A DNA stretch of 64,000 nt. Origin: Pinus tabuliformis. Lineage: Eukaryota; Streptophyta; Pinopsida; Pinales; Pinaceae. Under the pieces are notes generated by a model. It was not told the origin of the DNA and did no database searches. It saw only the letters and a list, made by a program, of their open reading frames with translations. The DNA lies in assembly GCA_031772625.1 (NCBI GenBank), contig CM062813.1:697200420-697264419 (forward strand). The letters are read 5' to 3'. A program made the position numbers and the translations under genes. Shown one piece after another: positions 11,122 to 21,914 of the stretch (its first letter is position 1; each line of letters opens with the position of its first letter).

Positions 11122-12016
11122 TGGAATTTCATCTGAAACTACAGGTCTACCTATTCTTTGACAACTATCACAACTTTTAGCATAACTCTTTGAATCTTTG
11201 AATAGTGATGGCCAATAGTAGCCCTAATTTAAGACCTTGTATGTTGTCCTCTTCCCTGCAAAATGACCACCACATGGTTCATCATGACATGCTTTTAGAA
11301 TATCAATAATTTCATCTTCTCTTATACATTTCCTAATTAAAAGATCAGGTCCAGTATAGAAAATATCTCCATTAATCCAAGTGTATCTTGCACTGTCTCT
11401 AATTATTTTCTTTTTCTGCTTGCTAGTGAAATGAGATGGTAATATTCTAGATGATATATAATTAGCTATATCTGCAAACCATGGGGTTTTACTTGTTATA
11501 GAAAATAGATGCTCATCAGGGAAGTTATCTGACACAGGTATAAGATCGTCAGAAGAATGAAGTCTTGATATAAAATTTGCTACTTGGTTATCTCTTCCTG
11601 GTCGATCTAAAACAATGATATTAAATTCTTGCATTAATAACAACCATCTAGTAATTCTACCATTGGTAATTGTTTTGTTCATTAAATATTTAATGGTTGA
11701 ATGATCTGTATGGACAAATACTTGATAACCTATTATATAATGCCTAAATTTATTGACTGCATGGACAACAACTAGCATTTCTTTTTCAATTACTGTGTAG
11801 TTTAATTCTGTCGGAGTTAAATTTTTGCTTATGAAATAAATGGCATAATTAAACTAATTTTATTTTTGTCCTAGAGATGCTCCTATAGCTGTATCTAATG
11901 CATCAGTAGATATATGGAATGGAAATGACCAATTTGGTCCTCCGAGAATGGGTGCTACAGACAATTTTTCTTTCAGTTTTTCAAATGCATTTTGACAATT
12001 TGTAGTCCATTGAAAC
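11122..12016 (-). pseudogene. RNase H and integrase zinc-binding (HHCC) region
   Basis: The upstream part (about 11779-12016) reads FEKLKEKLSVAPIL, HISTDALDTAIGASLG and, after a stop, YAIYFISKNLTPTELNY. The 11224-11778 part reads NKFRHYIIGYQVFVHTDHST, WLLLMQEFNIIVLDRPG and NQVANFISRL, as in the RNase H of Tat/Athila pol. It then runs through a linker into the zinc-binding motif: His in CHDEPCGGHF, a TAG stop near 11223, GYYWPSLFKDS and CDSCQR. RNase H degrades the RNA strand of the RNA:DNA hybrid. Stops at about 11223 and 11860 disable it. Confidence 0.82.
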
Positions 12017-12871
12017 TCAATGTCTTTTTGAAAGTAGTTTGAATAAGGGTAAAGCTATCTTACTGAAGTTTTCAATGAATCTTTTGTAGTAGCCTACATA
12101 TCCCAAGAAACTTCTTACTTCTTTCTGTGTTTTTGGTGGCATTAAGTTTACAATGACTTGTATCTTTGCTGGGTCTACCTTAATTCTAGAAGAAGAAATG
12201 TGGTGTCCCAACACTATCCCTTCAGTTAGCATCATAAAACACTTTTCATTGCTGAGGGATAAGTTTGTCTCTATACATCTTTTTAGAACTTTTTCAAGAT
12301 TATTTAAACAATCATCAAATGCATTTCCATAAACAATAAAATCATCCATGTAAACTTCAACACATTCATGTATAAGATCTGCAAAGATAGCTAAGATTGC
12401 TCTTTGAAATGTAGCAGGTGCATTACATAGTCCAAAAGGTAAAACATTGTAGGCATATGTACCCCTTGGACAAGTAAATGTGGTTTTATCCTGATCTTCT
12501 AATGCTATCTTGATTTGATTGTATCCACTAAATCCATCAAGAAAGGAAAATAACTTTTTCCCTGCTAATGAGTCTAGTACTTGATCAATGAATGGTAGTG
12601 GGAAATGATCTTTCAATGTTGCTTTGTTTAGTTCCCTATAGTCTACACATATTCTCCATTTTCCATTTTTCTTTGGTACCACAACTAAAGGAGAAACCCA
12701 TTGACTATCAGAGATAGGGTAGATAAATCCTACCTGTAATAGTTTCTGCAATTCTTCTTTCACTATCTCTTTCATCATTGGATTCATTCTTCTTTGTGGT
12801 TGTCTTATTGGCTTGATTGTTTCATCTGTGTAAATGTGATGGATACATGTTTTTGGATGGATTCCTTGCAT
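12017..12871 (-). pseudogene. Reverse transcriptase (RVT_1), gypsy type
   Basis: 284 open codons spanning nearly the whole RT domain. Motifs in order: KNGKWRICVDYRELNKAT, FPLPFIDQVLDSL, FSFLDGFSGYNQI (first catalytic Asp), FGLCNAPATFQR, EVYMDDFIVYG (YMDD box with two catalytic Asp), LGHHIS and FLGYVGYYKRFI. These are canonical Ty3/gypsy RT motifs. The catalytic residues are intact, so this domain alone looks undamaged, but the polyprotein around it is broken. The start methionine is internal, since the frame is part of gag-pol and not a separate gene. Confidence 0.93.
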
Positions 12872-13169
12872 GTCTGTATAGTCCCAGGCAAAAGATTTTG
12901 AATATTTCTGTAATAATGCAATTACCTGTTGTTCTTGTGATGATTGTAGATTATTACCAATATTTATATTCTTTCTCGGATTGATTTCAACAGTTTTTCT
13001 TTGAGAATTGGTAACTGATTTGACAAGAAAAATGCTTTCAAATTAATTCTGCAATGATTGAATAGTACAATTTTCCTGTAAACATTGATTTAAAAGATGA
13101 TTTACAGCTTCATATTGTGTTATTCATAATTGTTTAGAAATATCAGGTTCTAAGATAATAGTAAAAAAT

Positions 13170-13913
13170 CTATAACTCCTCATTTTCTTCCTCTTCTCTA
13201 AAATTAAAGGCTTGATTAATGCTTAAAATAGGTTGAGTATTTTCTTGTTCATCATCAAGCCATGATAGTAAAGAAGGAGATTGAGCAGGAGGATAGAGTG
13301 TAATATGTTTCATTTCATCTCCATGTGCTATGATCATGCTTCTTGATCTGCATCCAATGAAGGCATCTGTTGTGGCTAACCATGGTCTGCCAAGAATTAA
13401 AGGATGGCCTCCTAGATTTGTTTTTGGTTGCAAGATCAAAAAGTATACAAGGTATTCCCATGAATCCAAAGAAACAATGATGTCCTCAAGTATTCCTTCC
13501 GGTACAACTTTAGATATATCTGCTAGTTCTAAAATTGTAGTAGTAGGTAAAATATTTGGCAATTTTAAATACTTCATAGTTTTTGTTGTCATGACATTTA
13601 TAGCAGCTCCTAGATCAATTAAAGTTTTATGAACTGAAAAGTTATTGATTGAAATGGTAAATAGGTATCCTCGGATCAATATATTTTTCAATTGTTGTTT
13701 TGTAGACATGAGACTAGCTAATTTGCCAATGACTTGGATTGTGGGTGGATCTCTTTTCTTTCTGCCAGTTTGCTTAATGCATAATTCCTTTATTATTTTT
13801 GTATAAATTGGAATTTCTTTAATGGCTTGAAACAAAGGAATTTTGACATAAGAATTCTTTAATTCATCTATAATATCAATTTCAGGAAGAGAAATTGAAG
13901 GTTTATGATCCAC
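13170..13913 (-). pseudogene. Aspartic protease region with altered active site
   Basis: 247 open codons between gag and RT. The retropepsin-like motif reads LIDLGAAINVM where D-S/T-G-A is expected, so the Ser/Thr next to the catalytic Asp is replaced by Leu. The flap/second motif region HPLILGRPWLATTDAFIG is typical of gypsy proteases, as is the preceding LNILIRGYLFTI-type strand. The Asp is kept, but DLGA is unusual and probably inactive. The first codons overlap the last codons of the gag piece ending at 13913. Confidence 0.8.
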
Positions 13914-14604
13914 TAACCTTTCGGGAAAGGTGGTGTTTGAGTCATAATAGTTTTACTTTTCTGAATTTGATTCCTTGGATTAGATTTTTCAGATTGTTCT
14001 CCTTCTTCAATTTGTTCTTCTATGATTGGTGGAGAATCTTTTTGTAGTACTTTTCCAGACCTCAAGTGGATATCTTGAATAGGAAGAATAGAATATGTAG
14101 GAAATAATGTTGTTTCTTCCATATTATATGTGGGCCTTTCTACTCTATTACTCAGATTTGCTATTGGTTGAGCTGGTAATTGAGTTGGTCTGGGTGTGTT
14201 AGGATATTCCGACACATAGGAAATAGTCCTGTAAATTCCTACTGGGTGGTGGTTGATTAGAAGGCAGCTGAAGCTACTAAGGTTGAGTTAGTGTAGGCAT
14301 TGATTGTTGTGTAAATGGATTTGATTGAGTGGATTGTTGGAATTGTTGATATGGGAATGATTGTTGAGGATATGGTTTTTTATATGATTGATAAGATTGA
14401 TATTGTTGAGGGTAAAATTGTTGAGGAGGTTGGGCTCCATAAGAATATCCTCTCCAACTTTGTGAAGGTTGGTTTTGGTTTTGATGAGGAGGCTAAACCT
14501 GCCCTGGCATAGGAGCGTTCCATGAATTATGATATTGAAAATTTTGGGGAATTTGTTGAGGAAAATGTTGAGATGTACCTGCAAAACGTGGTTGCCAAGC
14601 TCTT
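13913..14604 (-). pseudogene. gag C-terminal, Gln/Asn-rich part (broken)
   Basis: The piece 13913-14215 reads ...YNMEETTLFPTYSILPIQDI and HLRSGKVLQKD, typical of the gag-protease linker in this kind of plant gypsy element. Upstream, 14216-14604 is a Gln/Asn/Pro-rich low-complexity stretch (visible as TTG/TTA-rich plus-strand DNA) with frameshifts. The plus-strand ORF at 14315-14512 is only the complement of this repeat. The role is gag tail and linker to protease. Confidence 0.6.
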
Positions 14605-14907
14605 CTAGGTGACATATAATAAAATCCTTGAGTTTCTTCTAATTAACCTACCTTGCAACACTTTTAATGTTGGACAATCGTCTGTAACATGATTTTCCAT
14701 ACATAGTCCACAAACATGTATATTATCCAAAGGACATTCTTGTAAAAGATGCTTCTTCCTACACTTAGGACAAAAGATTAACATTGTTTGTTCTTCTTCT
14801 TCTTGTTTCTTCTTTGTTTTTAATACATCAACTTGTGTTCCCAAGGTACTCAAAAGATTTGTTTTAAATTTTCTAACAAACTCCCTATTTCTGTTCTTGT
14901 CACTCAT
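14605..14907 (-). pseudogene. gag zinc-knuckle region
   Basis: About 100 codons with two Cys/His clusters: CPKCRKKHLLQECPL, then CGLCMENHVTDDCPTL. Both fit CX2CX4HX4-5C nucleocapsid knuckles that bind the element's RNA during packaging. The piece begins MSDKNRNREFVRKFK and ends in a stop after VLQGRL. Downstream it meets the Gln/Asn-rich part. Confidence 0.75.
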
Positions 14908-15563
14908 GTTTTTGATTTGGAAGCTCTAGAAGCCATATCTCTTTTCCTTGTTTTGGTTCTACCTTTGGAGTAATTTTGGCATAATTCGACGATCTCATCA
15001 AATGGTAAGTATGAAATGTCTACTTTACCCATCACATTGAGAATGTCAAGATATTCATCCTATATTCCTTTGAGAAAAATTGTTCTAATGGTATCAGGAT
15101 TTAGAGAATGTTGTTTGGATTTTTGCAGGTTGTAAAGAAATCGTTCTAAATATTCTTCCAAATTCTCATCTTCTTGTTGAGACATTCTAAAAATATCTTC
15201 TTTTGAATCTCTAGGCCTATAATAGGCTTGATATTTCTTAAGAAAAAAATCTTCATTTCTTCCCAAGAAGTAATAGAGTATTCTCGTAATCCCATAAACC
15301 ATTTTAATGCAGCTACTTTAAGAGTAGCAGGAAAAAGACAAAGCTTATGTGTATCATTAGTGTAACCATAAGTTCTACATAAGATATCAAATTCGAACAT
15401 GAATGAATCAGGATCTTCAGAAGACATTCCATAGAAATTTGGTAAAACTGAAGGTGGAATATTCTTCATTTTTACTTCTTCTCCTAGGATTGCTCTAGTA
15501 TCTATAATCAGAAATCCAAAAGTAGCTTCTTCATCATTTTATTCATCTTGTCTTCCCTTATGA
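14908..15563 (-). pseudogene. gag capsid core (retrotransposon gag family), frameshifted
   Basis: Two overlapping frames together give a gag core: NFYGMSSEDPDSFMFEFD, YTNDTHKLCLFPATLKVAAL, KWFMGLREYSITSWEEM, a frameshift near 15240, then YRPRDSKEDIFRMSQQEDEN, LEEYLERFLYNLQKSKQH and IRTIFLKGI. W-F-L..L...I..W.E and the Q...E.L.EY..RF blocks are standard for plant gag. It forms the virus-like particle shell. The break makes it non-functional. Confidence 0.82.
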
Positions 15564-16100
15564 TCATATTCTCTTTTGACATTTTCTTCTCTTTTCCTTT
15601 TTGTTTATCTTCTGGTCTCTTCTCTTCTTCTTCTTTTCCATTATGTTTTTTTGCTTTTCATATTGTAACCTTTGTTTTGGAGTGAGGATGGTAGATCCTT
15701 GCCCTTCTTTTGCCATATCTTTTTCGATAGTTTCAAATGTTTCAGTATCAATTTGAGATTCAACTTGTTTTATTTGTTCAAAGATAGGTTGATCTATTTG
15801 TTCAAGAATAGGCTGATCAATTAGTTTTCTTGTTTCTCTTTGTTTTCCTATGGAAGGTATTTCTGTTTGTTTTTGTCTTCTTTTCACTTCATAAGCTAAC
15901 AAAGTTTGTCTTTCAACAAGAGTTAACCTTTGTCCTAAAAGTTGTTTTTCCTCTAATTGTTCCAAAGTTGGTTTTCCAGCAACTGGTGTAGTTAATTCCA
16001 ATGGAGGTAGACCTGCTTCTACCAATGGTTTAGTAGTTGGGGGGTCTTGTTTTATGTATCTACCCTTTTCATCTCTATATCTAGGCATAAATGGCCACAA
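15564..16100 (-). pseudogene. gag N-terminal region
   Basis: 178 open codons, starting MWPFMPRYRDEKGRY. The second methionine, at about 16088, is a plausible true start. It continues through Pro-, Glu- and Gln-rich sequence with repeated DQPI.EQI units to a Lys-rich end. It lies about 85 bases downstream (minus strand) of the PBS. It is hydrophilic, without conserved enzyme motifs. A frame change is needed to enter the capsid core. Confidence 0.65.
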
Positions 16101-16184
16101 TGAAAAATCATATTTATTTTTTATGTTTTTATTTATATATATATATTCTAAATGATCTTCTTAATTAGTTATATCCAAAATATT

Positions 16185-16204
16185 CTTGCCCAGCAACACC
16201 GCCA
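16185..16204 (-). promoter_or_regulatory. Primer-binding site of nested gypsy element
   Basis: The minus strand reads TGGCGGTGTTGCTGGGCAAG, four bases after the CA end of the LTR. It resembles the TGGCGCCGTTGCCGGGGA-type PBS known from Tat/Athila elements, with several mismatches. A tRNA would prime minus-strand cDNA here. Confidence 0.65.
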
Positions 16205-16208
16205 AATC

Positions 16209-17447
16209 TGTTAGCTCAATTTATTGTATAAATTAAGGCATGTATTTTACTATCAATCCAGGTTGGTAATCTTAGAAGCAAACTACAATTTATGGATTTT
16301 TGGGTAAGAACTAATATAGAAAATAGTTATGAGAACAGAAGTGCATATTACGAATATAAATCATTCTACACAACTAAGCAAAAACATTTAAGTCTGTTTC
16401 ATAAAAGCATACATGATTGGTTAATGAAATTAGACTATTTTAGAAAAACAAGGAAGATGCTCTTTTCAAAGAGACCTAGTTGTCCTTCCTCAATATTTCT
16501 ATAATGGCATTGCCAATATCTAAGTAAGCATAATAAAATGTAATGAAAGCATATGAATTTAATCTAAGAAAGCTCGAAAGTAGTGAATCTTGTTCAATCT
16601 TAGTCCTAGCTCACGGAGAAGAGGCTCTTTTCTAAGAGACCTGGTTGTCCTTCCACATTCAAGCTAATTACTAAAAGGAAGCAATCTTCACTTAACACAT
16701 GGCCATAAAATGAATTCAAATTAAATATATTTACAACAAATGAATATAACAAGCATGGAGAATTAAACTAACATATCCACAAATATGAACATCATACAAC
16801 AAAGTGTACTTAGTTTGGTATGGGGGCCCTCCAACCTTGCTGGTACACTGTTAAAATACTTAGCTACAACAACTCATTCACTCCAACAAACACAAAGAAA
16901 TCATGAAACTAATTCTCTGTCTTCTTATCTCAAAATAATAATCTTCAAGTTTTTCTACATGTTCTAACTATGAATGTCTCTCTTTAAATAGGCAAAATAA
17001 TAACCATGTAATCTAAAAAGTCTGAAACAACCATCATTAATGTTATCCCACCTCATCAAGTCGAAGCCATCCATTAGTTACAAGAAATCTAGAAGAATTC
17101 CAAAAAAAAAATCCTAAAATTGCCCCTTTTTAATAGGGATTTCTCGGTGACATATCAAGTTTGACTAGTGTTGACTGAGTCTGTCTTTGCTCAGTTTGAC
17201 CGAACCAATAGATGTTCATCCATCCGTGGTTCCTAAGAATTCCAAATATGTATTCCGCTCGCTCCCAGGTGTCCTGCACATATCACTTTAATGGAGCTAT
17301 TACGAGAATTTTTAATGCAGTCTAAAATTAATTTTAAAACCCAATTTTTACAAAATATTCTAAAAATTGAAAAACTTAATCTAATTACCTGAATATGAAA
17401 AATAAGAGTAAAATGAAGCATATGTAAGTGGAATAGGGTGGAATATG
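16209..17447 (-). repeat. 5' LTR of nested gypsy element (truncated)
   Basis: Direct repeat of 5328-6635. Similarity runs from TGTTAGCTCAATTTATTG to GTGGAATAGGGTGGAATATGA, then stops abruptly at 17447/17448. There the next bases encode chromovirus RT. The missing end corresponds to about 6582-6635 of the other LTR. The ORFs inside (16292-16504, 16785-16967) are not genes. Confidence 0.85.
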
Positions 17448-17880
17448 AAGCAGTCTTGTAGATGTCCTCTTCTTTAATGTGTACTTGATGGTATCCTGAT
17501 CTCAGATCAATCCTTGAGAACATTGTTGCCCCTTCCACTGATCAAACAAGTCATCAATCCTCGGCAATGGATACTTGTTCTTGATGGTTACCTTGTTCAA
17601 CTGCCTGTAGTCAATGGACAACCTGAGTGTACCATCCTTCTTCATCACAAAGAATACAAGTGCGCCCTAAGCCGATACACTTGGCCTAATGTATCCCTTT
17701 TCAAGCATTTCCTTCAACTGCAACTTCAGCTCTACCAACTCTGATGTGCTCATCCTGTATGGTGCCTTTAAGGTTGGTGCTGCCCCCGGTACCAACTCAA
17801 TGGAAAAGTCCACTTCTCTATGAGGTGACAACTTTGAAATATATGTGAGAAATACATCCTGAAACTGCTATAAAACTGGG
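17448..17880 (-). pseudogene. Chromovirus reverse transcriptase, N-terminal half
   Basis: The minus strand reads, across small frame breaks, [78 protein letters not shown], then [20 protein letters not shown]. These are the standard gypsy/chromovirus RT motifs up to the first catalytic Asp (in SRIDL). The sequence ends just after this block at the deletion junction, so the YxDD box is absent. Confidence 0.85.
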
Positions 17881-18600
17881 TACATGCTCAATAGCTCCGC
17901 ATCCTCAACACCTTTACCTTTATCACTAGAAATATGCACTGCAAATAACACACACCCTTTCTAGTGATTGTGTTTTTCCTGCATAGTTGTAACCATTCTA
18001 ACTGATGTAACTTTCTTATTACCTTGCAATATTCTTTGTTCTCCATTTTCATCCAAGCACTCAATGGCCTTGTCATAACAATCCATCTTGGTCCTATGAA
18101 GATACAACTAGTCCATACCCAAAAGCATACTATACAATCCCAACGGAAGCACATTCAAATGCGCTAATGTAGGCATACCATTCAACTCAAATGCACAAGC
18201 TCTTACCCAATGATGAACACTTTTCTTTGTACCTGTAGCCAACTGCACTAACCAAGATTCTGCATGCACTTATTTATTCAAACCACACTTATCCACTAGG
18301 TCAAGATTAACATAACTATAATTAGATCCAGGGTCAATCAAATAGAAATAACTTGATCACAAAGCTTACCATCCATCTTGATAATAGATGCCTGGTGATC
18401 TGCTTGCATGTTATCCAATGTTGCATAGATCCGTGGAATGCTCTACCCAACATCCCCAACTGTCTGCGCTTCCTGTGCATTGTAAATCTGAGGCCTACCA
18501 CCTTGATACTATGGGCAATATCTTGAGATGCTCCTTTCCACATATCCAACACTACAATTGTCCCGTACCATCACCTTTATTTTTTTCCCTCCAGGATGTG
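17881..18600 (-). pseudogene. Chromovirus zinc knuckle and aspartic protease (broken)
   Basis: Following the frame across shifts: a knuckle-like CWNCG/CPQY area near 18530-18560, IYATLDNMQADHQASII, then LIDPGSNYSYVNLDLVDKCGL near 18290-18350. This is the protease strand with the catalytic Asp, in DPGS where D-S-G is usual. PTLAHLNVLPLGLYSMLLGMD (about 18110-18180) is the second protease block, and YDKAIECLDENGE follows. Several stops and frame changes. Confidence 0.72.
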
Positions 18601-19814
18601 ACCCATGTCCCCGTCCAACTACATTAAACTTCTTGTAAGGAACAACATTCTCTTTCTCACCTGCATCCTAGGGTCTTGTTCTTTTTGGTTGCCATTTACC
18701 TTTAGCCTTGTCTTTCCCTTTCCAATCTTGCTAAGACTTTGTCTTGCGCTTTGATTGCTCATAAAAATGCTTCAACTTACCAATGACTTCTTCAAGTGAC
18801 CAAGGCTCATCATATTCAATCTGATCTTTAAATGCTAATGGTAATCCACTGAAAAATCTTTGAAATTTGGCCTTCTCATCCTTAAGATACGGTACATACC
18901 TCAACAACTCCAGGAACTTGGTCGTATACTCCTCATCTGTCATTGATCCCATATTTAACTCATATAACTCCTTAGCTTTACTTTCATAGTACCTCTTTGA
19001 CAAATATTTCTTCTTGAAAAGTCTCTTGAATTCATGCCAACTCAGATCTTTTGTCTTAATGTCTCTAACCCGCTTCACATTTACCAAATGTCTGCTTTCC
19101 CTTTGAGGTTGAAGATAGATATTTTGGCCTTCATATTCTCTGTGTAATCATGGACCTCAAAGAACTTCTTCATCCCAAGTAACCATGCCTTTGCATCTTC
19201 TGGTTTCTTCAAATCTCCATCAAAGGTAGGTGGCTTTGCTTTCTTGAACTCATCTGGAAAATATCCCCTGTCATTCCTCTTGTAAGGATGATAACGATGA
19301 TGACCATGATACCTGTTAGAACTAGAACTAGAATAGAACCTATGTCCATCACTCTCCAATTAGGTGTGTCCAAGAACTTTCCGTCTCTGATCGTGTCCCT
19401 ATCTGACTAGTGCCCACCACGAGACCTATTTCCATATGCCCCATTAGTCCTATCCTCTTACCTGTGACTAATCCTAAGCGACCCATGTCTCTATAACTCT
19501 AAAAAACTCTGAAGTATAACTACATTAGCCTCTGCTTGTTCTTTTGTGCCTGAGTGATTATGTCATTGTCTACTTTGCAACTTCTTATTTTTTCCTTCAA
19601 ACTTCTCATTGTGTTTGTTCTGTTATGAGAGTTCCCATCTGTTAGTGTCGGTCTTGAAAGCCCTCCATCAGCGATCAAAACTATTTGCATTTGCATTAGT
19701 AGGTGTATCATCAGTGTCAAATTTTGCATCCCGTTAGGCATGCCATAACCCTGATGGAGGAGCTGGTCTATTTATACCCCTCTTGGCTTTGCTGGATTAG
19801 GTTATATCAGCCAT
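18601..19814 (-). pseudogene. Chromovirus gag (broken)
   Basis: The likely start is the ATG at 19814 (MADIT, stop, then SSKAKRGINRPAPPSG). Several stops follow through 19360. The capsid part is well kept: KAKPPTFDGDLKKPEDAKAW, LLGMKKFFEVHDYTENMKAK (19081-19359), then after a one-frame change DLSWHEFKRLFKKKYLSKRY, YTTKFLELLRYVPYL, FFSGLPLAFKDQIEYD and KLKHFYEQSKRKTKS (18731-19087). These match the retrotransposon gag domain of plant chromoviruses. It packages element RNA. Dead through stops. Confidence 0.85.
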
Positions 19815-21899
19815 TAAGTGTTTTCAAGATTGTCTTATTTTGTCTTGAGGTCAAAGTCCTAGGTCTAGGGTTTCGGTCATTTATCTCTGCAAGGTCATGT
19901 CTCTGAAAATCCATGAGTGCTCAGCAAGCCAGAGGGAGGAGTGTAAACATGTTTCTTCGATATTTTTTATCTTGTACAGTGAACTTTCACCTTGGATTTA
20001 AAAACTCTGTTTTTAAAGCCAAGGTCATTTTCTCAAGTTTTTGTAAATAAGTGATGAAATTTCAAAAATCTTCAGCGGACAAAATGCAACCCTGGTCCCC
20101 TTGCCAAGGTCCCTCAGATGATCTACCTGCAAAAAGAACCAAGTCAAAGCACTCAATGAGTCAAATTCAGGATAAAGGAAACAAAAATCAGTATTATAAA
20201 AGTGTCCAAAATAAACTTTAGAAAGTGGGTTTATGAATGAAATTTTTTAAATGGAGTTTATAAAAGTTCAAATTCCCTCCTTTCACTCTCATTGTGCATC
20301 CTAACGCTTGCAAGAGAGGTTTGAGAGAGTGATTGAGAGAAAGGAGCAAAGGCACAGCGATTTTGGGCAGCAGAGAGGTGCGCGACCCGTCGAAAGACGT
20401 GCGCGACCTGTTGGGTGGTGCGCGACCCGTGAGAAGCTCTTCCGCAGTTCAGAAAAACAACGTGCGCGACCCGTTGGGAGGGGCGCGACCCGTTGGGCGG
20501 CCTGCGCGACCGTTGGGCGGCCTGCGCGACTCGTTGAACCGGCTTGCTGCAAACTTCAAAGAAATTTCCCAATCTCCCTTTAAATCATCTAATTTGTTCG
20601 AGGTAGGCTCTTTACACATTATTTTTGTGGTTGGTGACGAATGTAAGCCCTCATGCTTGTATTATAACCTCAAATCATGTAAGTGAAAGGACATTATATG
20701 GCTGCAATGTTAATGAGCAAACTGTGCTAGGGTTTGTGTTGTTTCAAGCTATTTTTCCCTTTGGTTTGTTTCCTCCTTTCCCTTTCACTCACACTTATAT
20801 GTTCATCTCTTTCCCATATTATTTTGTAAATGAAATGCAAATCTTTCCCATCCCTAGTCACTAAAAATGAAAACCCTACCCCTCTCCCAAAACATTAAAA
20901 AAAACCAAATTCAAAACCCTAATCCCCCTCTACCATATGCATGTGTAAATAAAATGTTGGTAAATATGTCAGCATGTTTTGTGCATGGTTTCCTTTTTTC
21001 CCCTATTAAACATGTATACATATTCCCATGTTCACTTTCATACATGTTTTTCCCATATGCAATAATCTTTGCAAATGATTTCCCAATTACAAATATGTGT
21101 TCCTATATGCATAATGATTTGCAAAATTTCCCTTAAAAATTCCTTGTTATATTTATATATTCCCATTCCTTGTTAAAAGATCCCTCCCCCAACATTTCCC
21201 TCATGTCTTTTTCCCTTGAAACAGCATAGAGCTCAACACTTTTTGCAGGCTAGACAGCAGTTCTGCAGACTTTGTCCAGAGGATGCTCATAACCATGTCA
21301 GAACCGAAACTTATGAGCAAAGTGTAATGACCATTCGCATCTACAGAGGTTGACTTCTGGTACAGAGGAGGCCTCGAAATGGGGTAAGGGAAACATCATA
21401 AGCGAGAGGAGCCCACCTCTTTGGCAGAATTACACCTTAGTGTGGCAGAATTCACTTGCTTCTTTCACATACATGTCTTTGTTATCAGTTTGTGTGAGAT
21501 TATCAGTCTCGGATTGACATCATAAGAGAGTTGGCTGCCTCTCTTTTACATTTACATGATGTTGACTGTCAACCTAGCAGGGGTGTTTTCATACACTTGA
21601 CACCCATGGTGATCTAACATGCCACGCAGGGATCACCGTCTTAGAGTGAGTGTCCTCAAGCCCTCAGGTTGCTAGATTCATGATAGATATATCACTTTAA
21701 CAATATACTGGCCACCTTCCTATACATTTGGCGGGTTTTTTTCCATTCCAATTCCTTTCCTCCGCAGCACATCTCATCAGGAGGCTTTTGTCCACTATTT
21801 TCACTGTGAGGGTATTTTCACAGTGTACTCATACCTCATTCTGCCTTATTAATGCATTTCATCCCATGTGATGATTGTCGGGTTTTCTTCTTTCACATA
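19815..21899. other. Leader-side stretch with unassigned sequence
   Basis: On the minus strand this precedes the chromovirus gag. The part next to gag (19815-about 20000) is probably leader. Beyond it comes a GC-rich repeat cluster (20370-20540) and AT-rich sequence with CCC/TTT-rich words (20700-21230). At about 21240-21330 there is a short coding-like piece (QARQQFCRLCPEDAHNHVRT). I see no gene. The span from PBS to gag (about 6.8 kb) is far longer than a normal leader, so foreign sequence is probably inserted here. Confidence 0.4.
20376..20535. repeat. GCGCGACCCGTTG repeat cluster
   Basis: The word GCGCGACCYGTTG, or a close variant, occurs about seven times on the plus strand with irregular spacing, often followed by GGCGG. 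It is CpG-rich within AT-rich surroundings. The same word returns at 23347-23383. The overlapping ORFs on both strands (20258-20583) are translations of the repeat, not genes. Confidence 0.8.
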
Positions 21900-21914
21900 T
21901 ACATTCAGAGTATG

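Larger units (their letters stand above)
5328..17447 (-). mobile_element. Ty3/gypsy element (Tat/Athila-like), nested, defective
   Basis: Two direct repeats (5328-6635 and 16209-17447) flank, on the minus strand, a PBS, gag, protease, RT, RNase H, integrase, an extra ORF and a PPT. This order is diagnostic of Ty3/gypsy. RT, RNase H and the PBS look more like the Tat/Athila side of the superfamily than chromoviruses, and I see no chromodomain after integrase. Every ORF is interrupted by stops or frameshifts, so the copy is dead. The right LTR lacks about the last 55 bases, removed by a deletion that also cut the surrounding chromovirus. It sits inside the chromovirus 3' LTR. Confidence 0.88.

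Noticed and set aside
20258..20583. Arg/Ala/Pro-rich ORFs on both strands
   Set aside because: Translations of the GCGCGACCCGTTG repeat, open in several frames at once.
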